36,002 nt of DNA from Rhodospirillales bacterium (GCA_018432935.1 JAHDSF010000050.1:1-36002), one strand, 5' to 3'; shown: positions 1 through 15,341, counted from the first letter of the stretch. Notes: generated by a model from the sequence alone, not told the origin. Translations and numbers: made by a program.

Positions 1-82
1 AAACATCGAGACAAGCCCCCAGATACGCCAGATCGCCGAACACCTCCGGCGGCAGCCGACGTGCGGCTTCGAAGCCTGTCAT
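1..82 (-). CDS. N-terminal fragment of an unidentified protein, cut by the window edge
   Basis: Reading the minus strand from an ATG at position 82, an open frame of 27 codons runs to the window edge; it begins MTGFEAARRLPPEVFGDLAY. The composition is protein-like and codon use matches the neighbours, but 27 residues are not enough to name a family. There is no in-frame coding sequence upstream of the ATG (a TGA occurs in another frame), so the ATG is a reasonable start. No clear ribosome binding site distinguishes it. It could equally be the remnant of a mobile element, since a short REP-like motif lies just beyond it at 145-159. Confidence 0.3.
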   Translation of the reverse strand, partial: MTGFEAARRLPPEVFGDLAYLGACLDV

Positions 83-247
83 CCCCGCCGACCCGTCACG
101 CCGTCGCCGTCGGCGGCGCGGTATGAGAAATGCGGGCTAGTTGCGGGGACGCTATACCTGTCTGCGAATGCCTCGTTCCGCTGCCCATCCCACCGATCGA
201 GCGAGTTCAGTATGATGTCCCCCGAACTCGCCCCGAACTCGAAAGCA

Positions 248-273
248 GACCGGGCGCCCTGCGGTGCCCGGTC
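248..273 (-). terminator. Hairpin terminator downstream of rpoD
   Basis: An 11-bp inverted repeat (GACCGGGCGCC / GGTGCCCGGTC, one G-T wobble) with a 4-nt loop lies 23 nt beyond the rpoD stop. On the minus strand it is followed by a short pyrimidine run (TGCTTTC). It fits a factor-independent terminator for the yqeY-dnaG-rpoD cluster, although the T tract is weak. Confidence 0.6.
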
Positions 274-295
274 GTCACTGTCTTCTCCGATCCGA

Positions 296-2362
<2,067 letters not shown>

Positions 2363-2403
2363 CGACTATTCCCACTGCGGCCGCGATGCGGCCGTATGAT
2401 TGA

Positions 2404-4239
2404 CTAACGATCGGGACGGCCGTCCGCCGTGCCGGCGTCGGGTTCGTCATCCGTCAGATGATTTGTTTGCTGTTGAATGCGCAGGGCTCCGACGCGTCCG
2501 AAACTCTCGCTCGTCATGTCTTTCCCTGCCTGTTGCCGGGCCATCGCGACCTCGCTTCCCAGCTCGTCCCGGGCAAGCAACGCGAATACGCCTTCCCATC
2601 CGGCCCGCACCTCGTCTGCAGGCACGTCCGGCCTGGCAAAGGCCCCATGCATGAGAACGGAGCGGCTCAACAGCCAGTTCACGTCCTCCGAAAAACCGTG
2701 GCCACAGAGTTGGCTCTGTAATCCAGAAGAATCAAGGGTCGGATGCCCCGCAAGCGTCTTTAGAAGCTCCTGCCGCAATTTGTCAAGCCGCGCATCCTCG
2801 ATGTCGAGCCGCCCCAGCCTTTCGGCGACCTCGTCGAACAGCTCGGGACGCAGCAGCAGGGCCGCCACCAGGACCCGCTTGCGCATCGCCCCGGCATCGA
2901 GGGGTCGGCGCGCCGCGGCGGGCGAGGCGATGTCGCGAAGCGGAGCCGCCCCCTTGCTCCGGCGGGGCTTCGGGACGGCGGCCGATTCCTTCCAGATGCG
3001 GTCCTTGAACCACTTCGCGAAATAGCCCCGGAAGGTGGCGTCGCCGATGCGCCGGCTCAGGTCCTCGAACCGCTGGCGCAGGGCGGCGAGGCCTTCCGGC
3101 GTGGACGGCGCGTGCACGCCGGTTTCCAGCCGCCACAGCACATCCGACAGCCGCTCGGCGTGGTCGAGCACGCCCTTCATCGCCTCCGCGCCCGAGCGGC
3201 CGATCAGGCTGTCCGGGTCCTCGCCCGCCGGCAGCACCGCGAACTTCAGCCCGTATCCGGGCCGGATCACGGCCAGCGCATTCTCGGCCGCCCGCGCCAT
3301 CGCCTTCTGCCCGGCGGCGTCGCCGTCGAAACACAGCACCGGCTCCGGCACCACCCGCCACAGCTCCTGGATCTGCTGCGGCGTCAACGCCGTGCCGAGC
3401 GGCGCCACGGCGTGGGGGAAGCCGGCCCGGTCGAGCGCGATGACGTCCATGTAGCCTTCGCAGATGACGAGCGAGCCGGACTTGCGCGCGGCAGGCACGG
3501 CCTTGGCGATGTTGTAGAGCGTGTAGCCCTTGTGGAAGACCGGGGTCTCGGGCGAGTTCAGGTACTTCGGCTCGCCATCGCCGATGATGCGGCCGCCGAA
3601 GGCGATCACCCGCCCCTTGCGGTCCTCGATCGGGAACATGACGCGGCCGCGGAAGCGGTCGTACGGCGCCCGCCCGCCCTCCTCGGGACGGACCAGCAGG
3701 CCGGCCTCGACCATCCGCGGCTCGTCGACGCCCTCGCGGGCCAGCGCCGCCTTCAGGGCGGTGCGCGAATCGGGCGCGAAGCCGAGCCGGAAGCGCCGGA
3801 TCGTCGTCTCGTCGAGGCCGCGCCGCTGCAGATAGGCGAGGCCGGCGCGTCCTTCCGGCATCCGCAGCGCCTTTTCGAACCAGCGGCAGGCCGCCTCCAG
3901 CACCTCGTGCAGGGTGTCGCGGCGGTGCTGGCGCTCCTGCTCCTCGGGGGTGTCGACCGGAACCTGCATGCCGGCCGCGGCCGCCAGCCGCTCGACCGCC
4001 TCGGGAAAGCTCAACCCTTCGGTCTGCATGACGAAATCGAAGACGCTGCCGTGGGCACCGCAGCCGAAGCAGTGGTAGTGATCCTCGTAGACGTGGAAGG
4101 ATGGCGTCTTTTCGGTGTGGAACGGGCACAGGCCGATCAGGTCGCGGCCCCGGCGCTGCAGCTGCACGCGCTTGCCCACGACCTCGATCACGCCCGCACG
4201 GAGGCGCAACTCCTCAAGAAACTCCGGCGAGAACGCCAA
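2404..4239 (-). CDS. dnaG: DNA primase
   Basis: Synthesises the RNA primers used by the replicative polymerase. The 611-residue protein has the N-terminal CHC2 zinc finger (C38, H41, C57, C60), the central catalytic core (residues about 120-260) and the TOPRIM motif LVICEGYMDVIAL with the downstream acidic CFDGDAAG. The C-terminal part (about 430-600) is the variable helicase-interacting domain and is poorly recognisable, as usual. It begins MAFSPEFLEELRLRAG, a typical primase start. The gene lies between yqeY and rpoD with short gaps (54 and 41 nt), the classical macromolecular-synthesis arrangement seen in many bacteria. Confidence 0.97.
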   Translation of the reverse strand: MAFSPEFLEELRLRAGVIEVVGKRVQLQRRGRDLIGLCPFHTEKTPSFHVYEDHYHCFGCGAHGSVFDFVMQTEGLSFPEAVERLAAAAGMQVPVDTPEEQERQHRRDTLHEVLEAACRWFEKALRMPEGRAGLAYLQRRGLDETTIRRFRLGFAPDSRTALKAALAREGVDEPRMVEAGLLVRPEEGGRAPYDRFRGRVMFPIEDRKGRVIAFGGRIIGDGEPKYLNSPETPVFHKGYTLYNIAKAVPAARKSGSLVICEGYMDVIALDRAGFPHAVAPLGTALTPQQIQELWRVVPEPVLCFDGDAAGQKAMARAAENALAVIRPGYGLKFAVLPAGEDPDSLIGRSGAEAMKGVLDHAERLSDVLWRLETGVHAPSTPEGLAALRQRFEDLSRRIGDATFRGYFAKWFKDRIWKESAAVPKPRRSKGAAPLRDIASPAAARRPLDAGAMRKRVLVAALLLRPELFDEVAERLGRLDIEDARLDKLRQELLKTLAGHPTLDSSGLQSQLCGHGFSEDVNWLLSRSVLMHGAFARPDVPADEVRAGWEGVFALLARDELGSEVAMARQQAGKDMTSESFGRVGALRIQQQTNHLTDDEPDAGTADGRPDR

Positions 4240-4293
4240 ACTCCCGTCCCTTCTGCCCCGTCGGCGGCTCGTTGCGCCGGCTTGGCGCCAGCT

Positions 4294-4749
4294 TCAGGCT
4301 AGACGGACCTTCACCAGCCCGCTGGCCTTGGCGAAGTCCATCTGGCCGGGATAGCGGGATTTCAAGGCTGCCATCACGCGGCCGACATCCTTCAGCGACT
4401 TGGCCTCGACCTCGTCGACCGTGGCGGCCACGGCGGCGGCGATCTCCTCATCGCTCAACTGCCGGGGCAGGAACCGCTGGATGACCTCGATCTCCGCCTG
4501 CTCCCGCTCGGCCAGTTCGACCCGGCCCGCCTGCTCGTAGACCGCCGTGCTCTCCTCGCGCTGGCGGATCATGCCCCGCAGCATGCCGAGGATGTCGTCC
4601 TCCGAGATGCCGCCGAGGTTGCCCTTGCTCCGCTCGGCTATGTCCCGATCCTTCAACGCCGCCAGGATCAGGCGCAGGGTCGCCACGGACGTCCCGTCGT
4701 GGGACTTCATCGCATCTGTCAGCGCGTCCTTGAGCCTGTTTCGCAGCAT
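4294..4749 (-). CDS. yqeY: GatB/YqeY domain protein
   Basis: A 151-residue protein of the GatB/Yqey family, related to the tail domain of the aspartyl/glutamyl-tRNA amidotransferase subunit B. Its stand-alone role is not well established; a tRNA-linked function is only inferred from the relationship. Recognisable features are the start MLRNRLKDALTDAMKSHD, the stretch TLRLILAALKDRDI, RQREESTAVYEQAGR and the C-terminal block DVGRVMAALKSRYPGQMD. The ATG at 4749 is chosen over an in-frame GTG at 4758 because it reproduces the usual family start. It is the first gene of the group that continues with dnaG and rpoD, and it is divergent from carA across 233 nt. Confidence 0.9.
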   Translation of the reverse strand: MLRNRLKDALTDAMKSHDGTSVATLRLILAALKDRDIAERSKGNLGGISEDDILGMLRGMIRQREESTAVYEQAGRVELAEREQAEIEVIQRFLPRQLSDEEIAAAVAATVDEVEAKSLKDVGRVMAALKSRYPGQMDFAKASGLVKVRLA

Positions 4750-4982
4750 CGAACCCACCCGCCGTTACGAAAGGTGCAGACGTTATCCCAAAATGCCACC
4801 CCTGGCAAAAGCTTCGAAGCCCCACAAGGGTGTTGACAAACCGGGAAGCCCAGGTCCCCTGCTCGGCATTGACGGCACCGCCAGGTTCGCTTAAGTAGGC
4901 GTCGTCGCCGCTCCCGCAGTGTTCCCGATCCTCGGCCCGGCCGCCGGGCCTCCGTGCTCGCCGACGCGAAAGGTTCCCTGCC

Positions 4983-6149
4983 ATGCCCGCCGATGTCCTG
5001 GTTCAGCGCCCGCCCGAAGCGACCGCGGCGCTCGTTCTCGACGACGGCTCGGTCTACTGGGGCAAGGGGATCGGCACCGTCGGGCTGGCGGTAGGCGAGG
5101 TCTGCTTCAACACCTCGATCACCGGCTATCAGGAGATCATGACCGACCCCTCGTATGCCGGTCAGATCATCACCTTCACCTTTCCCCATATCGGCAATGT
5201 CGGCACCAACCCCGAAGACATCGAAAGCCTGACCCCGGCCGCCCGCGGCTGCATCTTCCGCACCGACATTACCGAGCCCTCGAACTGGCGGGCCACCCGG
5301 CATCTTGCGGGCTGGCTGAAGTCGAACGGCTTGGTCGGCCTGTGCGGCATCGACACCCGGCGGCTGACGCGGCGCATCCGCGATGGCGGCGCCCCGAACG
5401 GCGCCCTCATCCATGCCCCCGACGACGAGATCGACGTCGAGGCGCTGCGACTGATGGCCGGGTCGTGGCCCGGGCTCACCGGCATGGACCTGGCGAAGGA
5501 GGTCTCGTGCCAGCAGCCGTACCGCTGGAACGAGACCGAGTGGACCCTGGAGAGCGGCTACGGCCGCCAGCAGGCGCCGCGCTTCCACGTCGTCGCCATC
5601 GACTACGGAGCCAAGCGCAACATCCTGCGCTCGCTGGCCGGCGCCGGCTGTCGCGTCACCGTGCTGCCGGCCGCCACAACCGCCGAGGACGTGCTGCGGC
5701 ACCAGCCGGATGGGGTGTTCCTCTCCAACGGCCCCGGTGACCCGGCGGCAACCGGCGTCTACGCGGTGCCGATGATCCGCCAGATCCTCGACAAGGGAGT
5801 GCCGACGTTCGGCATCTGCCTCGGCCACCAGATGCTCGCCCTCGCCCTCGGCGCCAGGACCTACAAGATGCATCTCGGCCATCGCGGCGCCAATCACCCG
5901 GTCAAGGATCTGGAGACCGGCAAGATCGAGATCACCAGCCAGAACCATGGCTTCGGGGTCGACCGCGAAAGCCTGCCCAAGGGCGTCATCGAGACCCATA
6001 CCTCGCTGTTCGACGACACCGTCGAGGGACTGCGGGTTGAAGACCGGCCGGCGTTCTCGGTTCAGTATCACCCCGAGGCCTCCCCGGGTCCGCAGGACGC
6101 CCATTACCTGTTCCGGCGGTTCGTGGAGATGATGGAGAAGGCAAGATAA
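4983..6149 (+). CDS. carA: Carbamoyl-phosphate synthase small (glutaminase) subunit
   Basis: Hydrolyses glutamine and passes ammonia to the large subunit CarB for carbamoyl phosphate, the precursor of arginine and pyrimidines. The 388-residue protein has the N-terminal CPSase small-chain domain ([36 protein letters not shown]) and a C-terminal class I glutamine amidotransferase domain with the nucleophile Cys in [15 protein letters not shown] and the His/Glu pair in [12 protein letters not shown]. Length is normal. An AAAGG sequence precedes the ATG at a suitable distance. The TAA stop overlaps the first bases of an inverted repeat that belongs to an inserted element separating it from carB. 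Confidence 0.97.
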   Translation: MPADVLVQRPPEATAALVLDDGSVYWGKGIGTVGLAVGEVCFNTSITGYQEIMTDPSYAGQIITFTFPHIGNVGTNPEDIESLTPAARGCIFRTDITEPSNWRATRHLAGWLKSNGLVGLCGIDTRRLTRRIRDGGAPNGALIHAPDDEIDVEALRLMAGSWPGLTGMDLAKEVSCQQPYRWNETEWTLESGYGRQQAPRFHVVAIDYGAKRNILRSLAGAGCRVTVLPAATTAEDVLRHQPDGVFLSNGPGDPAATGVYAVPMIRQILDKGVPTFGICLGHQMLALALGARTYKMHLGHRGANHPVKDLETGKIEITSQNHGFGVDRESLPKGVIETHTSLFDDTVEGLRVEDRPAFSVQYHPEASPGPQDAHYLFRRFVEMMEKAR

Positions 6150-6177
6150 CCACAAAGGCACAGAGACACGGAGAAGG
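6148..6177 (+). repeat. Left inverted repeat of the carA-carB element
   Basis: Thirty bases beginning AACCACAAAGGCACAGAGAC, ending GGAGAAGG, inverted relative to 6441-6470 with three mismatches (positions 7, 8 and 23 of the arm). The first two bases are the last two of the carA TAA stop. Confidence 0.85.
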
Positions 6178-6196
6178 CGCGGGGCTCGCTCCAGGC

Positions 6197-6430
6197 GAGC
6201 ACGACAAGCTTACCGATCGCGTCATCGGCCTCGCCATCGAAGTCCACCGGGCCCTCGGGCCCGGTCTTCTCGAATCGGCGAACGAACAATGCCTGTGCTA
6301 TGAACTCCAGCAGTCCGGCATCTCGTCTCGGCGGCAGGTGCCGTTGCGGCCGAGCGGGGTGCGAGTCGGTTTGTCGTTGAACTTCAATGTCCCAGTGCTC
6401 AGGGATGGCACCAAGAGATTCGCACTCTAG
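6197..6430 (+). pseudogene. GxxExxY family protein remnant (internally deleted)
   Basis: An open stretch ending in TAG at 6430 encodes about 77 residues, including LTDRVIGLAIEVHRALGPGL followed by LESANEQCLCYEL. This is the N-terminal signature of GxxExxY proteins (normally about 125 residues, PD-(D/E)xK-like nuclease fold, function unknown). After RRQVPL the sequence jumps to RVGLSLNFNVPVLRDGTKRF, which corresponds to the family C-terminus. The central part, where the acidic and ELK catalytic-type residues would lie, is missing. No ATG, GTG or TTG start in frame with a ribosome site was found at the front. It is therefore called a deletion derivative, not a working gene. Confidence 0.75.
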
Positions 6431-6440
6431 CGACCCTCTG

Positions 6441-6470
6441 CCTTCTCTGTGTCTCTGTGCCTCGGTGGTT
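6441..6470 (-). repeat. Right inverted repeat of the carA-carB element
   Basis: Thirty bases beginning CCTTCTCTGTGTCTCTGTGC, the inverted partner of 6148-6177. It lies just upstream of carB and would place a strong RNA stem next to the carB start. Confidence 0.85.
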
Positions 6471-6493
6471 GTCTTTCTCATAGAGACGGTCCC

Positions 6494-9757
<3,264 letters not shown>

Positions 9758-9791
9758 ACTGGCTTCCCCGCAAGGGAGTGGCAACGGAGAG

Positions 9792-9813
9792 CGGCCCCCG
9801 CGACGTGGGGCCG
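9792..9813 (+). terminator. GC hairpin followed by T-rich run between carB and greA
   Basis: CGGCCCC and GGGGCCG pair perfectly around an 8-nt loop, followed by GGGTTTCCTTTT. It can act as a terminator after carB. Since greA starts only 41 nt later, it could also be a leader hairpin controlling greA. Confidence 0.5.
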
Positions 9814-9853
9814 GGGTTTCCTTTTACTCGCAACGGCAGTGGGTCTAGGGACG

Positions 9854-10327
9854 ATGGAAAAGGCACCGATGACGGCCGAGGGGCTGGACAAGCTCGAGAA
9901 GGAGCTGCGGCAGCTGAAGACAGTCGCCAGACCGGAAATCGTCCAGGCCATCGCCGAAGCACGCTCCCATGGCGATCTGTCGGAGAACGCCGAGTATCAC
10001 GCGGCGCGCGAGCGGCAGAGCTTCATCGAGGGTCGCATCGCCGAGCTCGAGGATCTGATCAGCCGCGCCGACGTGATCGACGTCACCAAGATGAGCGGCG
10101 ACACCATCCGCTTCGGCGCCAGCGTCGTGCTGGCCGACGAGGATACCGAGGAAGAGGTCGTCTACACCATCGTCGGCGCCCACGAGTCCGACATCGCGTC
10201 GGGCCGGCTGTCGGTCACTTCGCCGCTCGCCCGTGCCCTGATCGGCAAGACCTCGGGGGACGTGGTCGAGGTGACGGCGCCGCGCGGCGCCAAGTCCTAC
10301 GAGGTGGTCAAGGTCTCGTACGGCTGA
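9854..10327 (+). CDS. greA: Transcription elongation factor GreA
   Basis: Rescues backtracked RNA polymerase by stimulating transcript cleavage. The 157-residue protein has the N-terminal coiled coil ([20 protein letters not shown]) and the acidic tip motif with [20 protein letters not shown]. The C-terminal FKBP-like domain ([33 protein letters not shown]) is complete. The ATG at 9854 is preceded by AGGG and gives the normal family length; an in-frame GTG at 9839 would add five unneeded residues. It follows carB, an order found in several alphaproteobacteria. Confidence 0.96.
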   Translation: MEKAPMTAEGLDKLEKELRQLKTVARPEIVQAIAEARSHGDLSENAEYHAARERQSFIEGRIAELEDLISRADVIDVTKMSGDTIRFGASVVLADEDTEEEVVYTIVGAHESDIASGRLSVTSPLARALIGKTSGDVVEVTAPRGAKSYEVVKVSYG

Positions 10328-10383
10328 CCCTGGCCACGACTTGCCCCCGCCATTCCGGCGAAACCCGATCTGGGTTCCAGCGC

Positions 10384-10884
10384 TTAGCCTTCGCCGTCCT
10401 CCAGCGGGATCGGCACGCCGGGCTCGGCCTTGGAGGTGCGGATCGACAGCGCCGACTTGACGTGACTGACGTTGGGCGCGCCGGTCAGCTTGGTGGTCAG
10501 GAAGCGCTGGTAGGCGTCCCAGTCTTCGGCCAGCACCTTGAGCAGGAAGTCGGCTTCTCCGGCCAGCATATGGCATTCACGCACCTCGGGCCAGGTACGC
10601 ACCAGGGCCTCGAACGCCTGGAGATCGGATTCCGCCTGGCGCGTCAGGCCGACCTGGGCGAACACGGTGACGTTGTAGCCCAGCGCCTTGGGGTCGAGGT
10701 CGGCGTGGTAGCCACGGATGTAGCCGGCCTCCTCGAGCACCCGCACGCGGCGCAGGCACGGAGGCGCCGAGATTCCCGCCCGCCGCGCCAGATCGACGTT
10801 GGTCATGCGCCCCTGCTCCTGAAGGTCGTGCAGGATTCGCCGGTCGATGTGGTCGAGCTTGACCTTGTGGACATTCGTATCCAA
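10384..10884 (-). CDS. Lrp/AsnC family transcriptional regulator
   Basis: A 166-residue DNA-binding regulator of the feast/famine family. The N-terminal winged helix-turn-helix opens VKLDHIDRRILHDLQEQGRM and continues with the recognition helix region SAPPCLRRVRVLEEAGYI. The C-terminal RAM/ligand domain follows (FAQVGLTRQAESDLQAFEAL; VRECHMLAGEADFLLKVLAE). The effector is probably an amino acid, but which one cannot be read from sequence. It is divergent from trxB; the shared 170-nt spacer contains an imperfect inverted repeat CCCCGTAG / CTACGTGGG at 10911-10935 that could be its operator. Confidence 0.93.
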   Translation of the reverse strand: MDTNVHKVKLDHIDRRILHDLQEQGRMTNVDLARRAGISAPPCLRRVRVLEEAGYIRGYHADLDPKALGYNVTVFAQVGLTRQAESDLQAFEALVRTWPEVRECHMLAGEADFLLKVLAEDWDAYQRFLTTKLTGAPNVSHVKSALSIRTSKAEPGVPIPLEDGEG

Positions 10885-10918
10885 GAGGCCTCCGCGACGA
10901 AATTTAATTACCCCGTAG

Positions 10919-12010
<1,092 letters not shown>

Positions 12011-12014
12011 CCGC

Positions 12015-12923
12015 ATGGCGATGGATTGGGACAAGCTGCGCATCTTCCACGCCGTCGCCGACGCGGGAAGCTTCACGCATGCCGGCGAGGCGCTGCACCT
12101 CAGCCAGTCGGCGGTCAGCCGCCAGATCAGCGCGCTGGAGGAAAGCCTGGGGCTGCCGCTGTTCCACCGCCATGCGCGCGGCCTCATCCTGACCGAGCAG
12201 GGCGAACTGCTCTACCGCACCGCACGCGACGTGCTGGGCAAGCTGATGATGGCCGAGGCCCAGCTCCGGGAATCCAAGGACAAGCCGGAAGGCCCGCTCA
12301 AGATCACCACCACCGTCGCCTTCGGCTCGGTGTGGCTGACCATGCGGATCAAGGAGTTCCTCGATCGCTATCCCGACATCGAGGTCTCGCTGGTGCTGGC
12401 GGACAATGAACTCGACCTCTCGATGCGCGAGGCCGACGTCGCCATCCGCATGATCCCGCCCAAGCAGCCGGATCTCATCCAGCGCCACTTGATGACCATG
12501 CGCTACATGGTCTTCGCCTCACCTGAGTACCTCAAGAAGTACGGCATGCCGAAGACGCCGGAAGACCTCGACAACCACCGCATCGTGGTGTTCGGCGACG
12601 ACGCCCAGCCGCCAGTGCCGAACCTCAACTGGCTCCTGGAGGCGGGCGCCTCGCCCGAACGGCCGCGGCGGCCGATCCTCAAGCTCAACAGCATCTTCGG
12701 CATCTTCCGCACCGTGCAGACCGGGCTCGGCATCGGCGCCCTGCCCGACTATCTGAGCCGCGAGTCGTCCAATCTGGTGGAGATCCTGCCCGAGATCCGC
12801 GGACCCAGCATCGATGCATTCTTCGTATACCCCGAGGAACTGAGGCACTCGAAACGGGTCATGGTGTTCCGGGATTTCCTCGTCCGCCGCATCGCACAGG
12901 ATGGCCTAAGCGTCTCGGAATAA
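12015..12923 (+). CDS. LysR family transcriptional regulator
   Basis: A 302-residue LysR-type regulator. The N-terminal winged helix-turn-helix is clear (FHAVADAGSFTHAGEALHLS, then QSAVSRQISALEESLGLPLF), followed by the linker helix and a two-lobed substrate-binding domain (ITTTVAFGSVWLTMRIKEFL; GIGALPDYLSRES). The ligand and targets are unknown. LysR genes usually control a divergent neighbour, but this one lies 4 nt behind trxB in the same direction, so it may be transcribed from the trxB promoter and could link to redox control; that link is inference. Near the C-terminus the protein ends DGLSVSE. Confidence 0.92.
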   Translation: MAMDWDKLRIFHAVADAGSFTHAGEALHLSQSAVSRQISALEESLGLPLFHRHARGLILTEQGELLYRTARDVLGKLMMAEAQLRESKDKPEGPLKITTTVAFGSVWLTMRIKEFLDRYPDIEVSLVLADNELDLSMREADVAIRMIPPKQPDLIQRHLMTMRYMVFASPEYLKKYGMPKTPEDLDNHRIVVFGDDAQPPVPNLNWLLEAGASPERPRRPILKLNSIFGIFRTVQTGLGIGALPDYLSRESSNLVEILPEIRGPSIDAFFVYPEELRHSKRVMVFRDFLVRRIAQDGLSVSE

Positions 12924-12986
12924 TGAAATTTCCGTCCTGACGTTGCTTCAGATACAATCGTCGCACCCAGCGAAACAATTGCAAGC

Positions 12987-13003
12987 TATGCGCCGAGCGC
13001 ATA
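12987..13003. promoter_or_regulatory. Inverted repeat upstream of the candidate 6S RNA
   Basis: TATGCGC and GCGCATA form a perfect 7-bp inverted repeat with a 3-nt centre. It lies about 40-50 nt before the start of a structured RNA region, so it may be an operator or part of the promoter zone. No regulator can be assigned. Confidence 0.3.
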
Positions 13004-13039
13004 ACGGGGCTGTCGATTTGTAATTGGATGGCCCGGCGT

Positions 13040-13210
13040 CGGTTCCTTATAACCAAAGGCGAGGCAAGGGTGCCTTTGGGCACTTTCGTTGCCGCCGGTT
13101 TCGGGTGCAACGCCCGAAAGAAGGATCCGGCCCATGGCCGGGTCCTACGTCTCCCAGACGTGAAGCCTCCCTGTTGACTCGCCGGCCCCCTCGTGGGGCC
13201 GGCATTTTAT
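13040..13210 (+). ncRNA. ssrS: Structured RNA, candidate 6S RNA (SsrS)
   Basis: No open frame explains the 456 nt between the LysR and mcp stops. The plus strand here has consecutive perfect stems: 13070-13083 (GTGCC/GGCAC), 13099-13119 (TTTCGGG/CCCGAAA), 13123-13145 (GGATCCGGCC/GGCCGGGTCC with one wobble) and 13147-13161 (ACGTCT/AGACGT), then a terminator at 13181-13210. The segment GTCCTACGTCTCCCAGACGT followed by GAAGCCTCCCTG resembles the conserved 6S block (GGTCCGTCCGAGAAGCC in E. coli). 6S RNA binds the sigma-70 holoenzyme in stationary phase. The 5' end is approximate. The identification is by pattern and memory of the family, without a covariance search; another small RNA is possible. 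Confidence 0.55.
13181..13210 (+). terminator. Strong terminator of the structured RNA
   Basis: GCCGGCCCC and GGGGCCGGC pair perfectly (9 bp) around a 5-nt loop, followed by ATTTTAT. This is the strongest factor-independent terminator in the window. It ends the structured RNA and lies 170 nt before the 3' end of the convergent mcp gene. Confidence 0.85.
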
Positions 13211-13379
13211 GTGCCCGGATTGCGCTGCCGGCGCGAGGAGAGCGCTTTTCCGCTCTCATCCAGTGCACAGGTGCGGCAAGTTCGGAGTGCAGCCTTGAGA
13301 CAGAGGCTGTTGCGGCTGCTGCGATGCGGTTGCCTTCATTCCCTTCGAGGCCAGCTTCCCTTGCAGCCGGCAGGATTGC

Positions 13380-15341
13380 TCATGCTGCCCGGATGTTTGC
13401 CAGGAACTCGCCGACACCGGCCCGCAGGCTCTCGGCTTGCCTGCCAAGCTCCTCGGCCGAGGAGAGAACCTGGCCCGACGCGGCGCTGCTTTCGGAAGCC
13501 GCCTGATTGACGCCAGCGATATTCTCCGCAACCTGAGAAGTGCCCTGGGCCGCCTGCTGAACGTTGTGTGCGATCTCCTGGGTGGCGGCATGCTGCTGCT
13601 CAACCACCGAGGCTATCGAGGCGGCGATGGTGTTCATCTTGCCAATTGTGCCGCCGATATCGCCTATCGCATTCACAGCCGCGGTCGTCACCTCCTGTAT
13701 CGCCGCCACCTGCCCCGAAATGTCCTCGGTCGCCCTGGCCGTCTGATCGGCGAGGTTCTTGACTTCAGACGCCACAACCGCGAACCCCTTACCGGCGTCC
13801 CCAGCCCGCGCCGCTTCAATGGTAGCGTTCAGGGCCAGCAGGTTGGTCTGGTTGGCGATGTCGCTGATCAGCTTCACCACATCGCCGATCTTCTGGGCCG
13901 CGGCAAGCAGCCCCTGCACCGTGGTGTTGGTGCGGCGGGCTTCTTCCACTGCGTCATCGGCGATGGTTTTCGATTCCGCGGCCTGACGGCCGATTTCGGC
14001 CACCGAAGACGATAGCTCCTCGGTCGCCGTCGCCACGGTCTGAACGCTTCCGGACGCCTGTTCGGCGGCTGCCGCGACGCCCGCCGCCTGTACGCTGGTT
14101 TCCTCCGCCGTCGCCGACATGCTCTGGGACGTTGCCCTCATCTCCGTCGCCGCGGATGCCAAAGTGTCCAGGGCGGCCCGGACCCTGGTTTCGAAGGCAG
14201 CAATGAACCGTTCGATCGCGGCTTGACGCTGCTCTTTCTTGGCCCGCTCCGCCTTTTGCTCCGCTTCGAGCCGTCTGCCATCGAGGGCGTTCAGTTTGAA
14301 CACTTCGAGGGCTCGGGCCAGGGTCCCGACCTCGTCGCGCCGCTCGGTGCCTGGGACCGCGATTTCCAGTTCGCCGCGAGCGACACGCTCCATCAGCGCC
14401 GCCATCGCCGTCAGCGGCCGGGATATGCCGCGGCCGATGGCCCAAGCACACAGCCCGACGAACAGCACCGCCGCCAGGATGCTCCAGCCCACCATATGGG
14501 CCGACTGCTCCGAGACGCGCTGCGCCTCCATCTTCTCCTCAGCCGCCCTTTCGCGGGTAAGGCGCTCGAGCTCGGCGATCAGCGGCTCCGCGTCGGCATA
14601 TGCCTTGGACAGCATGGCGAGCGCCCCGGCCTGCGCAAGAATAGCCTCGGCGGCGGCAAGAAAGTCGCTCTGGTAGGCGCTGAGCTTTTCCTGAATGACG
14701 CGGTCCGTTCCCGATTCGAGCTTCGCCTCCCGGAGCTTCCCCTGGAAATCCGAGGCGGCCTTCTTGAGGGCCTCGATGTATTTCGGGTCGCGGCGGGCAA
14801 GGAAGTCCTTCTCGTGCCTCCGCATCATCAGCATTGCCGCATCGAGGCCGTCCCGCTTCTCTTTGGCGAGAAGCGACTCGATCTCGTGAACGGCTTTCCG
14901 CAACCTTCCCTGCAGGCCGGAGTTCTCGTCCAGGCCGACCTTCCGCACGATCTCGCCCACCGCGACGAACTGCCGTTGATATTGCGTAATCGCCGCCTCT
15001 ACCTTTGCCACCTCAGCCAGCCGTTGCCCGTCCACGATGGCTTTGAACTCTTGACTGTGATGCGCGAACTCGGCCAACGCCTCGGCGTTCCTCTTGAGAT
15101 AGGCCTCGTCGTGTCGCAGCTGGAAGTCCTTCTCGGCTCTCCTCGCATGGAGCAATGCGATGTCCATCTCCGCGAGCTTGGCGAGGCCGGCGTTCGAGCG
15201 TTCCAACAGGCGCGCAGCCTCGTCCATCCGCTGACTGCCGATGGAGAACAACAACCCGACAACAAGCAGACCTGCGACGCCGAGCAGGCCGACCAGCCCG
15301 ATCTGATAGCCGATGCTGATGCGGCCAAGAAGACGCGACAT
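13380..15341 (-). CDS. Methyl-accepting chemotaxis protein with HBM-type sensor domain
   Basis: A 653-residue transmembrane chemoreceptor. TM1 lies at about residues 13-34, a large periplasmic part at 35-280, TM2 near 281-303, a HAMP domain near 305-357, and the cytoplasmic signalling domain with the conserved hairpin tip [20 protein letters not shown] near 497-520. The periplasmic part carries two copies of an R-x2-EKDF-x-x-R pattern ([19 protein letters not shown] and [19 protein letters not shown]), typical of the helical bimodular (HBM) sensor, whose known members bind organic acids such as TCA intermediates. No C-terminal CheR-tethering pentapeptide is present (ends ANIRAA). The ATG at 15341 is preceded by AAGGGA; longer upstream frames add a non-homologous leader. 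Confidence 0.93.
   Translation of the reverse strand: MSRLLGRISIGYQIGLVGLLGVAGLLVVGLLFSIGSQRMDEAARLLERSNAGLAKLAEMDIALLHARRAEKDFQLRHDEAYLKRNAEALAEFAHHSQEFKAIVDGQRLAEVAKVEAAITQYQRQFVAVGEIVRKVGLDENSGLQGRLRKAVHEIESLLAKEKRDGLDAAMLMMRRHEKDFLARRDPKYIEALKKAASDFQGKLREAKLESGTDRVIQEKLSAYQSDFLAAAEAILAQAGALAMLSKAYADAEPLIAELERLTRERAAEEKMEAQRVSEQSAHMVGWSILAAVLFVGLCAWAIGRGISRPLTAMAALMERVARGELEIAVPGTERRDEVGTLARALEVFKLNALDGRRLEAEQKAERAKKEQRQAAIERFIAAFETRVRAALDTLASAATEMRATSQSMSATAEETSVQAAGVAAAAEQASGSVQTVATATEELSSSVAEIGRQAAESKTIADDAVEEARRTNTTVQGLLAAAQKIGDVVKLISDIANQTNLLALNATIEAARAGDAGKGFAVVASEVKNLADQTARATEDISGQVAAIQEVTTAAVNAIGDIGGTIGKMNTIAASIASVVEQQHAATQEIAHNVQQAAQGTSQVAENIAGVNQAASESSAASGQVLSSAEELGRQAESLRAGVGEFLANIRAA

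Larger units (their letters stand above)
6148..6470. mobile_element. Small element with 30-bp inverted ends between carA and carB (GxxExxY type)
   Basis: The left end 6148-6177 and the right end 6441-6470 are inverted copies matching at 27 of 30 positions; both contain GGCACAGAGACAC in the outward-to-inward orientation. Between them is a broken GxxExxY reading frame. Repeats of the CAGAGACAC kind flank GxxExxY genes in many bacterial genomes, so this looks like a decayed miniature copy of such a unit. It begins inside the carA stop codon and ends 23 nt before the carB ATG, so it fills the whole carA-carB spacer. The transcript could fold into a long stem. Confidence 0.75.

Noticed and set aside
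222-242. Short tandem CCCCGAACTCG repeat downstream of rpoD
   Set aside because: Only two copies of about 11 bases, with no further structure; likely chance.
4719-6161. Minus-strand frame of 480 codons over carA
   Set aside because: Shadow of carA; no family motif, and the opposite strand has a complete carA.
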